Positions 48,401 through 55,984 of a stretch of 64,000 bases of DNA are shown piece by piece. The stretch covers positions 54,172 to 118,171 of the forward strand of contig DCYS01000040.1 of NCBI GenBank assembly GCA_002331485.1. Reading direction: 5' to 3'. The stretch comes from Flavobacteriales bacterium UBA2104. Its GTDB lineage: Bacteria; Bacteroidota; Bacteroidia; Flavobacteriales_D; Crocinitomicaceae. Under the pieces are notes generated by a model. That model saw nothing but the letters and a program-made list of their open reading frames with translations. It was not told the origin of the DNA and made no database searches. Both the position numbers and the translations under genes were made by a program. Position 1 is the first letter of the stretch; every line of letters begins with the position of its first letter.

Positions 48401-49442
48401 TATCCCTTCTTTGAAGCTTCTCCAGGCCTACAAGCAGGGGAAACTATCTGGCCATGATCTGAACTGGGTAGAGGAGCGCATTGCGAATAATCCAATGGTT
48501 GCAGGTGTAGTTGATCAAATGGATGTTTCTGATTACAATGTAGTTCAATCTATCACGGATCGTGTTCGCCACAATGTTGTTGAAAAGCATTTGAGTAAAA
48601 CTGGTTTCTGGACGAAATATGGTGTTTGGATCGGTTTGAGCAGTATCGCCATCTTACTAGGAATTGTTGGGTTTACATCCTGGAATTCTCCTGAACCACG
48701 CTATTTCAATGAAACGATGCTTTTAAGTGATCCGGACATTGATGTTGATGCTTGGGTCAAGCTAGCCGAACGAGATGAAACTCAAAACGGTCAGCAAGAT
48801 GATGTTGAGATAAATGTTGTACAATCCGAAAATGATCTGGGAAATCAAGATCAGCTAAATACGAAACAGTCTGAAGAAAGAACCCTTGAAAAAAAAGGGA
48901 AGGAACTAGATGCTGAAACGAAAGAAAAGTTCACCGTTCAGACAAATAATGAAGATGAAGGACTTAATAAGAATGAGCAGAACTATGAGGATAATACCAG
49001 AGAGTTCGATAATGAACAATCAAAGAATCAAACGATCCTGTTGGCGGTAAGCACCGTTCAGATCTTAAGTAAAACGAATCCAGATGCACTGAATACGAGG
49101 ACAACTGGAGGTGGAGGTAATCCTTTGGGAGATCAAACAACTTCTTCAGGAAGTAGCTTCTCTGTAAAAGATATTCCCGCATATCCGGGAGGAGATCGAG
49201 CTTTGGGGAATTATTTTAAAGGTAAGTTAAGACCAATACAGATCCCTCAGCATCAAGATAAATTTGACCGAACAGTTTTGATCGAATTAACGATCAATGC
49301 AAGAGGTAAATTGAAAGATTATAAGATCAGAGGTCAGTTGCATCCAACGCATCAACAAGCGCTTGAAAAAGCAATTGAGGAGCTTCCGAGATTCAGAAAA
49401 GGAAGTGAAAAGATCACCTATTCGCTAGGGGTGTCATTTTAA
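48372..49442 (+). CDS. anti-sigma-like membrane protein with TonB-type C-terminal domain
   Basis: A 356-residue single-pass membrane protein. The N-terminal 75 residues are soluble and include SLKLLQAYKQGKLSGHDLNWVEERIANNP, which resembles the helix pattern of anti-sigma domains but has no zinc Cys/His set. A membrane helix is at about 84-104. A long acidic, low-complexity periplasmic linker (about 130-235) leads to a Gly-rich hinge. The end (about 283-356; RTVLIELTINARGKLKDYKI) resembles the TonB C-terminal fold. It overlaps the sigma factor gene by 29 bases. The role as its regulator is inference. Confidence 0.75.
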   Translation: MSSQSMKYHDIPSLKLLQAYKQGKLSGHDLNWVEERIANNPMVAGVVDQMDVSDYNVVQSITDRVRHNVVEKHLSKTGFWTKYGVWIGLSSIAILLGIVGFTSWNSPEPRYFNETMLLSDPDIDVDAWVKLAERDETQNGQQDDVEINVVQSENDLGNQDQLNTKQSEERTLEKKGKELDAETKEKFTVQTNNEDEGLNKNEQNYEDNTREFDNEQSKNQTILLAVSTVQILSKTNPDALNTRTTGGGGNPLGDQTTSSGSSFSVKDIPAYPGGDRALGNYFKGKLRPIQIPQHQDKFDRTVLIELTINARGKLKDYKIRGQLHPTHQQALEKAIEELPRFRKGSEKITYSLGVSF

Positions 49443-49475
49443 TCGAACGCTGGCTAATTTCTTATTCGCGTAGAA

Positions 49476-49504
49476 TTGATTCTCTATCTTTTCTCGTATC
49501 TTTG
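49476..49504 (+). promoter_or_regulatory. promoter of tatA
   Basis: TTG at 49476-49478 and TATCTTTG at 49497-49504 are separated by 18 bases, a good match to the Bacteroidota housekeeping promoter. The -7 box ends 5 bases before the tatA ATG, so the mRNA would have almost no leader. Confidence 0.65.
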
Positions 49505-49509
49505 CAACG

Positions 49510-49899
49510 ATGATTTTATTTCTAAATAGTATTGCAGGATCTGAGATCGTAGTCATCTTACTTTTTGTTCTGATATTTTTTGGGGCGAAAAGTATTCCTG
49601 GTCTTTCACGAAATCTTGGAAGAGGAATTCGTCAGATCAAAGATGCTAGCCAGGATATTCAGGATGAGATCAGAAAAACGAGTACTGATATGAAGCGCGA
49701 TGCTAATATCAATCGAACGTTGCATCAAGCTCAGGAAGATATCAAAAAGCCGTTCAGTCATCTTACACAATCGGCTGAGGATATGAAGCGATCCATGGAA
49801 GGTAAAAATCATCCCTCCAATCCTTCAGGTCAGGTTTCTGAACATGAAGTTGATCGGAAATTACATGATAAGGAATCTTCTAATAATTCCTCTGAATGA
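49510..49899 (+). CDS. tatA: twin-arginine translocase TatA/TatE family protein
   Basis: A 129-residue protein with a short N-terminal membrane helix (about 10-25; SEIVVILLFVLIFFGAKSIPG), the Phe-Gly hinge, and an amphipathic helix (LSRNLGRGIRQIKDASQ), followed by a polar tail. This is the TatA layout: it forms the channel of the Tat exporter for folded proteins in the inner membrane. No tatC is in the window. It overlaps the next gene by ATGA. The ATG at 49510 is fixed by the conserved N-terminus. Confidence 0.94.
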   Translation: MILFLNSIAGSEIVVILLFVLIFFGAKSIPGLSRNLGRGIRQIKDASQDIQDEIRKTSTDMKRDANINRTLHQAQEDIKKPFSHLTQSAEDMKRSMEGKNHPSNPSGQVSEHEVDRKLHDKESSNNSSE

Positions 49900-50840
49900 T
49901 CTGGGAAATTTTTCTTGTCCTCATAGGGTTTGCTGCACTCATCGGAGGTGGTGAGTTCCTGGTTAAAGGGGCTGTTGGAATTGCAGCTAAGGCCGAACTT
50001 TCAAAACTAGTTATTGGAATGACAGTGGTGTCATTCGGAACTTCAGCTCCAGAACTCATCGTATCACTTCATTCCGCCAGTCAGGGTTTACCTGAAATAG
50101 CAATAGGGAATGTGATTGGATCGAATGTGGCGAATATTGCTCTCGTTTTGGGAGTGACCGTTTTGATATTTCCCATGCCCGTTTCACGAAACTCTATTCG
50201 GTACGATTGGCCGATGATGATGCTTGCATCTGCATTGTTCTATGTTTTCGCGCTTGATCTAAGTCTTCAGAGATGGGAAGGTATGGTGCTTTTTACTTTA
50301 CTTGTAGGATTTATAATTTTTCTCATCCGCAATTCCAGAAAGGATAATTCAATTGAACTTGATGAAATAGAAGGGGTAGAAGAAATCACTGAGAAAATAA
50401 ATATTTGGAAGCAGATATTGTTTTTATTGATCGGATTAGTTGGTTTGTATTTTGGATCAAATTGGTTGGTTGAGGGAGCTAAATCGATAGCTGAAGCATT
50501 TGGTTTATCAAAACATGTTATAGGTATCACGGTCATCGCTTTTGGAACATCAGTCCCTGAATTAGCTACGAGTGTCGTTGCTGCCGTTAAGAAGGAGACA
50601 GATATTTCTGTTGGTAATCTGATCGGAAGTAACATCTTTAATATCATGATCGTTCTTGGACTAACAGGTGTGGTTCAGCCGATCGGAATCGAGCAAAACG
50701 TTATCGATTGGGACTTGTTGTGGATGCTTGGAATAGCTCTGATCTTACTACCGATGATGGTCATTAGAAGAAAAGTAGGAAGAATTAGTGGAGCAATCTT
50801 ACTTCTCATTTACGTGAGTTACATCTACTCACTTTTTTAG
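49896..50840 (+). CDS. calcium/sodium antiporter (YrbG family)
   Basis: A 314-residue CaCA-superfamily exchanger with about ten membrane helices and two inverted alpha repeats: VVSFGTSAPELIVSL with GNVIGSNVANIALVLG, and VIAFGTSVPELATSV with GNLIGSNIFNIMIVLG. The Glu residues in the GTS-x-PE motifs bind the cation. It exchanges Ca2+ for Na+ or H+ in the inner membrane. It is coupled to tatA and overlaps the convergent hydrolase gene by 12 bases. Confidence 0.95.
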   Translation: MIWEIFLVLIGFAALIGGGEFLVKGAVGIAAKAELSKLVIGMTVVSFGTSAPELIVSLHSASQGLPEIAIGNVIGSNVANIALVLGVTVLIFPMPVSRNSIRYDWPMMMLASALFYVFALDLSLQRWEGMVLFTLLVGFIIFLIRNSRKDNSIELDEIEGVEEITEKINIWKQILFLLIGLVGLYFGSNWLVEGAKSIAEAFGLSKHVIGITVIAFGTSVPELATSVVAAVKKETDISVGNLIGSNIFNIMIVLGLTGVVQPIGIEQNVIDWDLLWMLGIALILLPMMVIRRKVGRISGAILLLIYVSYIYSLF

Positions 50841-51941
50841 TTCGAAGATCATAGATATGGGATAGTGATCTGAAAGTAACTTATCATCCTGAACCATAAA
50901 ATCTAATGCTTTGATCTTATCATTACAGAAAAAGTAATCGATTCTTCCTGCGGGAATCTTACCTGCGTATGTCCTGCCAATTCCAAAACTATTTTCCCGA
51001 AAAGCATCGTGAAATCGATCATTGAACAGACTGTAGATATAAGATGTGGGAGGTTCGTTGAAATCTCCACATATTAAAGTTGGGTACGAACTTTTTGTCG
51101 AGTGTTCTAGAACAGAGCTGGCCTGCGCAATGCGACTGGGGTATGCTCTTTTCAGTTTCCTCAATAGGCCAACGACTCTATCAGTTAAACCTTTATCGCT
51201 CATAGCCTGCTCGTCAAATAGGGAGTATTCGTCCTGTTGTAAGCGTATACTTTGCAGATGCGTGTTGTAAACGCGAACAGTGTCCTTATCCACCTTTAAG
51301 TCAACATACAAGGCGTATAATTCCTTTTCCTTTCCGATAATTCCTTGGTTAATAATGGGAAACTTCGAATAGATCGAAATACCGAAATCGAGTTTTCTTG
51401 TTTGAACAACTAACTGCTCAGCGAAATGCTTGAAATTACCTGCAGCCTTTATTTCTTCCCGTTGCATGTGCTTAGAAGGTCTTCTGTCCACAGTATACTC
51501 CTGGAAACATATTACATCGGCATCATTTACTTTGATATAGTCTAAGAATGATTGCTCTGCACTTTCAAGATCGTTATGCGTCCATTGATATGTGTCAAAA
51601 CCTCTTACATTGAATGAGGTGATCTTGATATTTTCCTTCTCAGAACTTCCTTCTTCATCCCACCCAAAAGAGAAATACCGTAAATGTACAGGGAGACCTA
51701 AGATCAATATGATCATCAAGGACCACCAACGTTTCCGATTAACAAAGAATAGAAGAGGTAGTGAGACTATAAAAGAGATCAGTATGATAGGGTAGGCCAA
51801 TCCAAATAATTGAAACCACCAGATCGATTCAGGTGAAACATAAGGGCTAAAATAACTAATGATCAATGCTACGGAAACGACAATGCTTAAAAGACCGATT
51901 GTTCTCCTTAAAAATCTTTTACCGATTGATGAACTAGCCAT
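50829..51941 (-). CDS. membrane-anchored endonuclease/exonuclease/phosphatase-family protein
   Basis: A protein of about 370 residues with three N-terminal membrane helices (about 10-95) followed by an EEP-fold domain (about 110-368). The motifs are ITSFNVRGF, VICFQEYTV with the metal-binding Glu, YNTHLQS, ICGDFNEPP and LLSDHYPIS with the final Asp-His pair. EEP members cut phosphodiester bonds in nucleic acids, lipids or inositol phosphates; the substrate here is unknown, and the domain probably faces the periplasm. I prefer ATG 51941, which overlaps the upstream rhomboid by 8 bases. Confidence 0.88.
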   Translation of the reverse strand: MASSSIGKRFLRRTIGLLSIVVSVALIISYFSPYVSPESIWWFQLFGLAYPIILISFIVSLPLLFFVNRKRWWSLMIILILGLPVHLRYFSFGWDEEGSSEKENIKITSFNVRGFDTYQWTHNDLESAEQSFLDYIKVNDADVICFQEYTVDRRPSKHMQREEIKAAGNFKHFAEQLVVQTRKLDFGISIYSKFPIINQGIIGKEKELYALYVDLKVDKDTVRVYNTHLQSIRLQQDEYSLFDEQAMSDKGLTDRVVGLLRKLKRAYPSRIAQASSVLEHSTKSSYPTLICGDFNEPPTSYIYSLFNDRFHDAFRENSFGIGRTYAGKIPAGRIDYFFCNDKIKALDFMVQDDKLLSDHYPISMIFELKK

Positions 51942-52848
51942 TTTTATTGCTTTGATCAAATAAGATCTGCTTCTCCTTTTTAGTTAAACTATCATATCCA
52001 GACTTAGATATTTTATCCAGAATTGCATCGACTTGTTCTTGTGTTGCTTTTTTGTGCCGATTAAAATCCTCATCAGACCGGGTATTGTAACTTGATTTTT
52101 TGCCCCCTTTCTTAACCTTCATTTTCGGTTCCCCTTTAAAACTCTTTTTAATATTCTCAACTGTTCTTTGGGTCCAATTAACGATGTTGTTTTTCGAATT
52201 GATCTTTTGGATCGAAAGAATACCGAAAGCGATACCGCCAAGATGAGCAAAATGAGCTACGTTATCAGTCGATCCCATCCTAAGTAGATCAAGAAGAATA
52301 AAGAATGCAGCTAAATAGATCATTTTTAGTCGGACAACTCCAAATAAAAATACTTCTGCCATGGGGCGGTGAAATGCAGCAGCCATAAAGATCGCCATAA
52401 CAGAGCCGGATGCACCAACTACAAAAACTTCAGTACCTCTCAACGCTGGAAAGATCGAATAGGCAAGTATCTGAAATATGCCACCAAAGATTCCCCCTAA
52501 AATGTATGTGTACAGCATGCGCTGATTCGAGAAATACATCAAGAAGAATCGCGAAATAAAGTACAGGAAGAGCATGTTGAAAAAGAAATGCAACAGCTCA
52601 AAATGTGCGAAGATGCTTGTCACTAGACCCCACGGGTGAGTAATGAATCCTTTAGGACTTCCCTGTAAAGTGAAGACGTCATGAAGAAAAGGAATGATCG
52701 GGTTAACGGGACCAGTTGTAGATAACCTTCCAAATACAATAGCTAGTCCAATAACCAGGAATACAATAAGGTTAACACCAATCAACTTGATGTGCATTCC
52801 TCCATGGTTCCACTGATATTTCAGTTCGTCGCTAAAACTTCGTTCCAT
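51934..52848 (-). CDS. rhomboid protease with C-terminal DUF6576-like tail
   Basis: A 304-residue rhomboid. The catalytic residues lie in HFFFNMLFLY (Asn), VGASGSVMAIF (Ser) and VAHFAHLGGIAFG (His). After the last membrane helix it has a cytoplasmic tail of about 95 residues: a basic Lys-rich linker, then EQVDAILDKISKSGYDSLTKKEKQ, a pattern I recall as DUF6576, found after rhomboid domains. It lies 2 bases after a second rhomboid gene in the mutL operon. Confidence 0.93.
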   Translation of the reverse strand: MERSFSDELKYQWNHGGMHIKLIGVNLIVFLVIGLAIVFGRLSTTGPVNPIIPFLHDVFTLQGSPKGFITHPWGLVTSIFAHFELLHFFFNMLFLYFISRFFLMYFSNQRMLYTYILGGIFGGIFQILAYSIFPALRGTEVFVVGASGSVMAIFMAAAFHRPMAEVFLFGVVRLKMIYLAAFFILLDLLRMGSTDNVAHFAHLGGIAFGILSIQKINSKNNIVNWTQRTVENIKKSFKGEPKMKVKKGGKKSSYNTRSDEDFNRHKKATQEQVDAILDKISKSGYDSLTKKEKQILFDQSNKNG

Positions 52849-52850
52849 TT

Positions 52851-53615
52851 TTAATAGAAATTACGTTTGTTTCTTTGCCAGATCAACACAATTATGAATC
52901 CAACTAAAGCTCCTCCAAGATGGGCAAGGTGTGCAATATTATCGCCTGGGTTTCTTTGAATGGAGTTGAAAAGAGCTATTCCTACCATGATAAGAACAAG
53001 CCATTTCGCCTTAACAGGAATGGGAGGGAAAAGAAGCATTAACTGAGTATTTGGGAATAGGTAAGCGAATCCAACCAGAACCCCGTATACTGCACCAGAT
53101 GCTCCGACTACAGGGACTGAAATACTTGCCATATACTCTTCTATTAGCGCATTGGTTCCGGCTACCGCAGGTTGAAATGAAGTGATCTCTCCATTCCTGA
53201 GCGCCATGATGTTTTCTTGTAATTGAAAGAGATCAGAATAACCTGCAGCATACAGTTGCTCCTCTATGCTTCTTACTTCAAAGAAGCCAATTAATTGGTG
53301 CAGAACGAAAGCTCCAACAGCTGTGGCAACATAGAAGATAAAGAATCGCTTTGGTCCCCAAACTCTCTCTAATGCAGATCCAAAGATCACTAGAGCGAAC
53401 ATGTTAAAGAAGATGTGGAATAGATCAGCATGCATGAAGAAGTGAGATACGATCTGGTAGGGCTCGAAAAATGGAGAATTGAATACGTATCCACCAAGTA
53501 TGTAAGTCATAGGTATTCCCTGCATTTTACCAATATAGGACACCACGAACATCAATACATTCAGTATCAAGAGGTTCTTGACCACAGGAGGCATATTTCC
53601 TAGTATTCCATTCAT
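52851..53615 (-). CDS. rhomboid family intramembrane serine protease
   Basis: A 254-residue rhomboid with HIFFNMFALVIFG (Asn), VGASGAVYGVLVG (Ser) and IAHLAHLGGALVG (His). A polar insertion of about 60 residues (EVRSIEEQLYAAGYSDLFQL onward) lies between the third membrane helix and the catalytic Ser helix, longer than in minimal rhomboids; it should face the periplasm. It overlaps the mutL stop by 4 bases and precedes another rhomboid gene by 2 bases. The clients are unknown. Confidence 0.94.
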   Translation of the reverse strand: MNGILGNMPPVVKNLLILNVLMFVVSYIGKMQGIPMTYILGGYVFNSPFFEPYQIVSHFFMHADLFHIFFNMFALVIFGSALERVWGPKRFFIFYVATAVGAFVLHQLIGFFEVRSIEEQLYAAGYSDLFQLQENIMALRNGEITSFQPAVAGTNALIEEYMASISVPVVGASGAVYGVLVGFAYLFPNTQLMLLFPPIPVKAKWLVLIMVGIALFNSIQRNPGDNIAHLAHLGGALVGFIIVLIWQRNKRNFY

Positions 53616-55429
53616 TTCAAATAATTGTTTAATTCTTCTAAACTGATCGTTTGCATTATTCTTTTTCCACCTGGGGTGTATTGATGTTGTTCACTTTCAA
53701 ACAATCGATCTATCAGGTGGTTCAATTCTTCTTGATCCATTTGGTCTATTTTACCTCTGGACGCAGCACTTGATAAAGTTGCAATTAATTCGTGGGCTAG
53801 CTCTCCTTTGTCTATCTCTTCATGCGTGATCTTTTCTGTTATTGAATCCAAACATGAAGCGATCTCCTCATCTTCAAGAAATGAAGGGACTCCCGAGAGC
53901 ACGATCATATTTCCATTCCAGTCCCAAGAAAAACCTAGTCGTTCAAGTGATGTTTTATTGTTATCCCACTCAAGCTTTTGAGTCGATTGTAAATTGTACT
54001 CATAAGGGAACATGAGCTGTTGCGAAGCAATTGGAGCTAACATGAATTGTTCCATGAGTTCATCGTAAAGAATTCGTTCTTTCGCTCTTTTGAGATCCAT
54101 GAGCATAATTCCAGATCGAACTTGAACCAAAGCATATTTTTGGTGCATTTGGATCTTCTTTCCTGTTGATTCTCTGTGCTCTTCAAAATTGATCTGCTCC
54201 TTTTGAACAGATTCTTCTTCAGTGATCTCAAAATAGTTTTCCCAATCCTCTTTATTTGGTTTTAGAGCTGCTGATTGCTTGTGAGTTGTACCAGAACTCT
54301 TTCCTGATCCGCCCCCGCTTGTTTTAAAAGGATTGTACTCCGGGTCGAAATTGACTTGAGGAGGTTGAATGGGTTTGTTTTGTTGATCTTGAGGTAGATC
54401 GAATTGAGGTTCTCGTTCAAAATCAAGGCTTGGAGCAATGTTGTATTTACCGAGCGCTAATTTAACCGTGCTTCGCAGAATACTGTATATGTTCCGCTCA
54501 TCCTCGAACTTCACCTCAGTTTTCGTAGGGTGAATATTCACATCAAGTGAAGACGAAGGGACTTCGAAATAAATAAAGTAGGAAGGATAAGTCTTGGGCT
54601 GAATAAGATTATCGTATGCCTGAGTCACCGCATGGTGTAAATAGTTATCCTTGAAAAATCGATTATTGACAAAAAAGTATTGTTCCCCTCTCGTTTTTCT
54701 AGCGAACTCTGGTTTGCCTATGAAACCGGTGATTTTTACAATGTCAGTTTCTTCTTCTATCGGAACCAGTTTGTCATTGAAGTTCTTCCCGAATAGATCT
54801 ACTATTCGTTTTCTTAATGTCGCGGAAACCAGATTGTGTATCGTATTTCCATTATGTGTAAAATGAAAACTAATTTCTGGGTGAGTCAGGGCGATCCTAT
54901 TAAATTCTTCAACGATATGCTTGGTTTCAACCTGGTCTGACTTTAAGAAGTTTCTTCTTGCAGGTACATTGAAGAAAAGATTTTTTACTGATACTGAAGT
55001 TCCTTTATTTCTTGCCGAAGGTTCATTGTGCTCAATTTTGCTCCCCGCAATTTTAATTTTTGTTCCAACATCCTCACCGTCCAAAATTGTTTCCAATTCA
55101 ACATGAGCGATCGCAGCAATTGATGCTAATGCCTCACCTCTAAAACCTTTTGTAGTTAATTTAAAAAGATCGTCCGCATGAGATAATTTACTTGTAGCAT
55201 GTCGCTCAAAACACATTTCAGCATCTCCAGGTGACATTCCTTTTCCGTTGTCCACGATCTGAATAGCTGTTTTCCCAGCATCTTTGATATGGAGTTCAAT
55301 ATGAGTTGCTTCTGAATCTACTGCATTCTCGATCAATTCCTTAACTACTGATGCAGGACGTTGAATGACTTCTCCGGCAGCGATCTGATTGGCAATATTA
55401 TCTGGTAACAGACGAATTACTTCGCTCAT
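53612..55429 (-). CDS. mutL: DNA mismatch repair protein MutL
   Basis: A 605-residue mismatch repair ATPase linking MutS recognition to strand removal. The N-terminal GHKL ATPase motifs are ELIENAVDSEATHI, QIVDNGKGM and TTKGFRGEALASIAA. A linker follows at about 340-420 and a dimerisation domain ends the protein. The endonuclease motif DQHA-x2-E-x4-E is not recognisable; that region reads LMDLKRAKERILYDEL. I start it at ATG 55429 (MSEVIRLLP), which fits the family. Two rhomboid genes follow in the same operon. Confidence 0.95.
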   Translation of the reverse strand: MSEVIRLLPDNIANQIAAGEVIQRPASVVKELIENAVDSEATHIELHIKDAGKTAIQIVDNGKGMSPGDAEMCFERHATSKLSHADDLFKLTTKGFRGEALASIAAIAHVELETILDGEDVGTKIKIAGSKIEHNEPSARNKGTSVSVKNLFFNVPARRNFLKSDQVETKHIVEEFNRIALTHPEISFHFTHNGNTIHNLVSATLRKRIVDLFGKNFNDKLVPIEEETDIVKITGFIGKPEFARKTRGEQYFFVNNRFFKDNYLHHAVTQAYDNLIQPKTYPSYFIYFEVPSSSLDVNIHPTKTEVKFEDERNIYSILRSTVKLALGKYNIAPSLDFEREPQFDLPQDQQNKPIQPPQVNFDPEYNPFKTSGGGSGKSSGTTHKQSAALKPNKEDWENYFEITEEESVQKEQINFEEHRESTGKKIQMHQKYALVQVRSGIMLMDLKRAKERILYDELMEQFMLAPIASQQLMFPYEYNLQSTQKLEWDNNKTSLERLGFSWDWNGNMIVLSGVPSFLEDEEIASCLDSITEKITHEEIDKGELAHELIATLSSAASRGKIDQMDQEELNHLIDRLFESEQHQYTPGGKRIMQTISLEELNNYLK

Positions 55430-55439
55430 CTTTGACTTC

Positions 55440-55748
55440 TTATTTTGTGGGTTCAATATTGGTTACTTCTGCGGTAAAGATCTCAACGTAGTCCAAGATA
55501 AAATATGATCCCAATAATAATGCAGCAAGAATGATCACTAATCGAATATTTGCAGCTCTTGACTGACGAGTATGAGCGCTTTCCAGACCCCAAGATGTTT
55601 TCATATTGTCTCTCATGCGCTCTCGGCGTTGCAAGTCTTCTGGGTTACCATCATCATTATACGCCTCTTTCATTTTTTGAAGTCTCTCCTTGCGCTCATC
55701 ATAAAAGCGTGGTGTGTATTCAAATCGTTTGTTTTTGTTCACTTTCAT
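55440..55748 (-). CDS. small membrane protein upstream of mutL
   Basis: A protein of about 102 residues with a highly basic N-terminal half (FEYTPRFYDERKERLQKMKE) and one membrane helix near the C-terminus (IRLVIILAALLLGSYFILDYV). Similar small proteins sit next to mutL in many Bacteroidota, as I recall, but no function is known. The start may be ATG 55748 or 55769; the first gives the more typical N-terminus. It lies 10 bases upstream of the mutL start. Confidence 0.75.
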   Translation of the reverse strand: MKVNKNKRFEYTPRFYDERKERLQKMKEAYNDDGNPEDLQRRERMRDNMKTSWGLESAHTRQSRAANIRLVIILAALLLGSYFILDYVEIFTAEVTNIEPTK

Positions 55749-55882
55749 GAACTTGATGCGTTCTAACATAATGTGTAACTAAATTTCTGCGTTAAATTAT
55801 AAAGATAACTCAAATTATAGAGTTTTTAAACCATCCAAAATAGAATGTCAATAACTCTGAATATTTCCTGAATTTTGAGGAA

Positions 55883-55900
55883 TATCTTTGAGTATATTTG
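55883..55900 (+). promoter_or_regulatory. tandem -7 boxes upstream of the GH3/beta-lactamase gene
   Basis: TATCTTTG at 55883-55890 and TATATTTG at 55893-55900 are offset by exactly 10 bases, as at glnN. The leader to the ATG at 55985 would be about 75-90 bases. No properly spaced -33 box is seen. Confidence 0.5.
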
Positions 55901-55984
55901 TTTCAATTTCCGTTCCAGAACTAAAGATATGACAGTTCGGCAGATTATTTGAATGTCATTCGTTAATAAAATGAAAAGTGGTGT

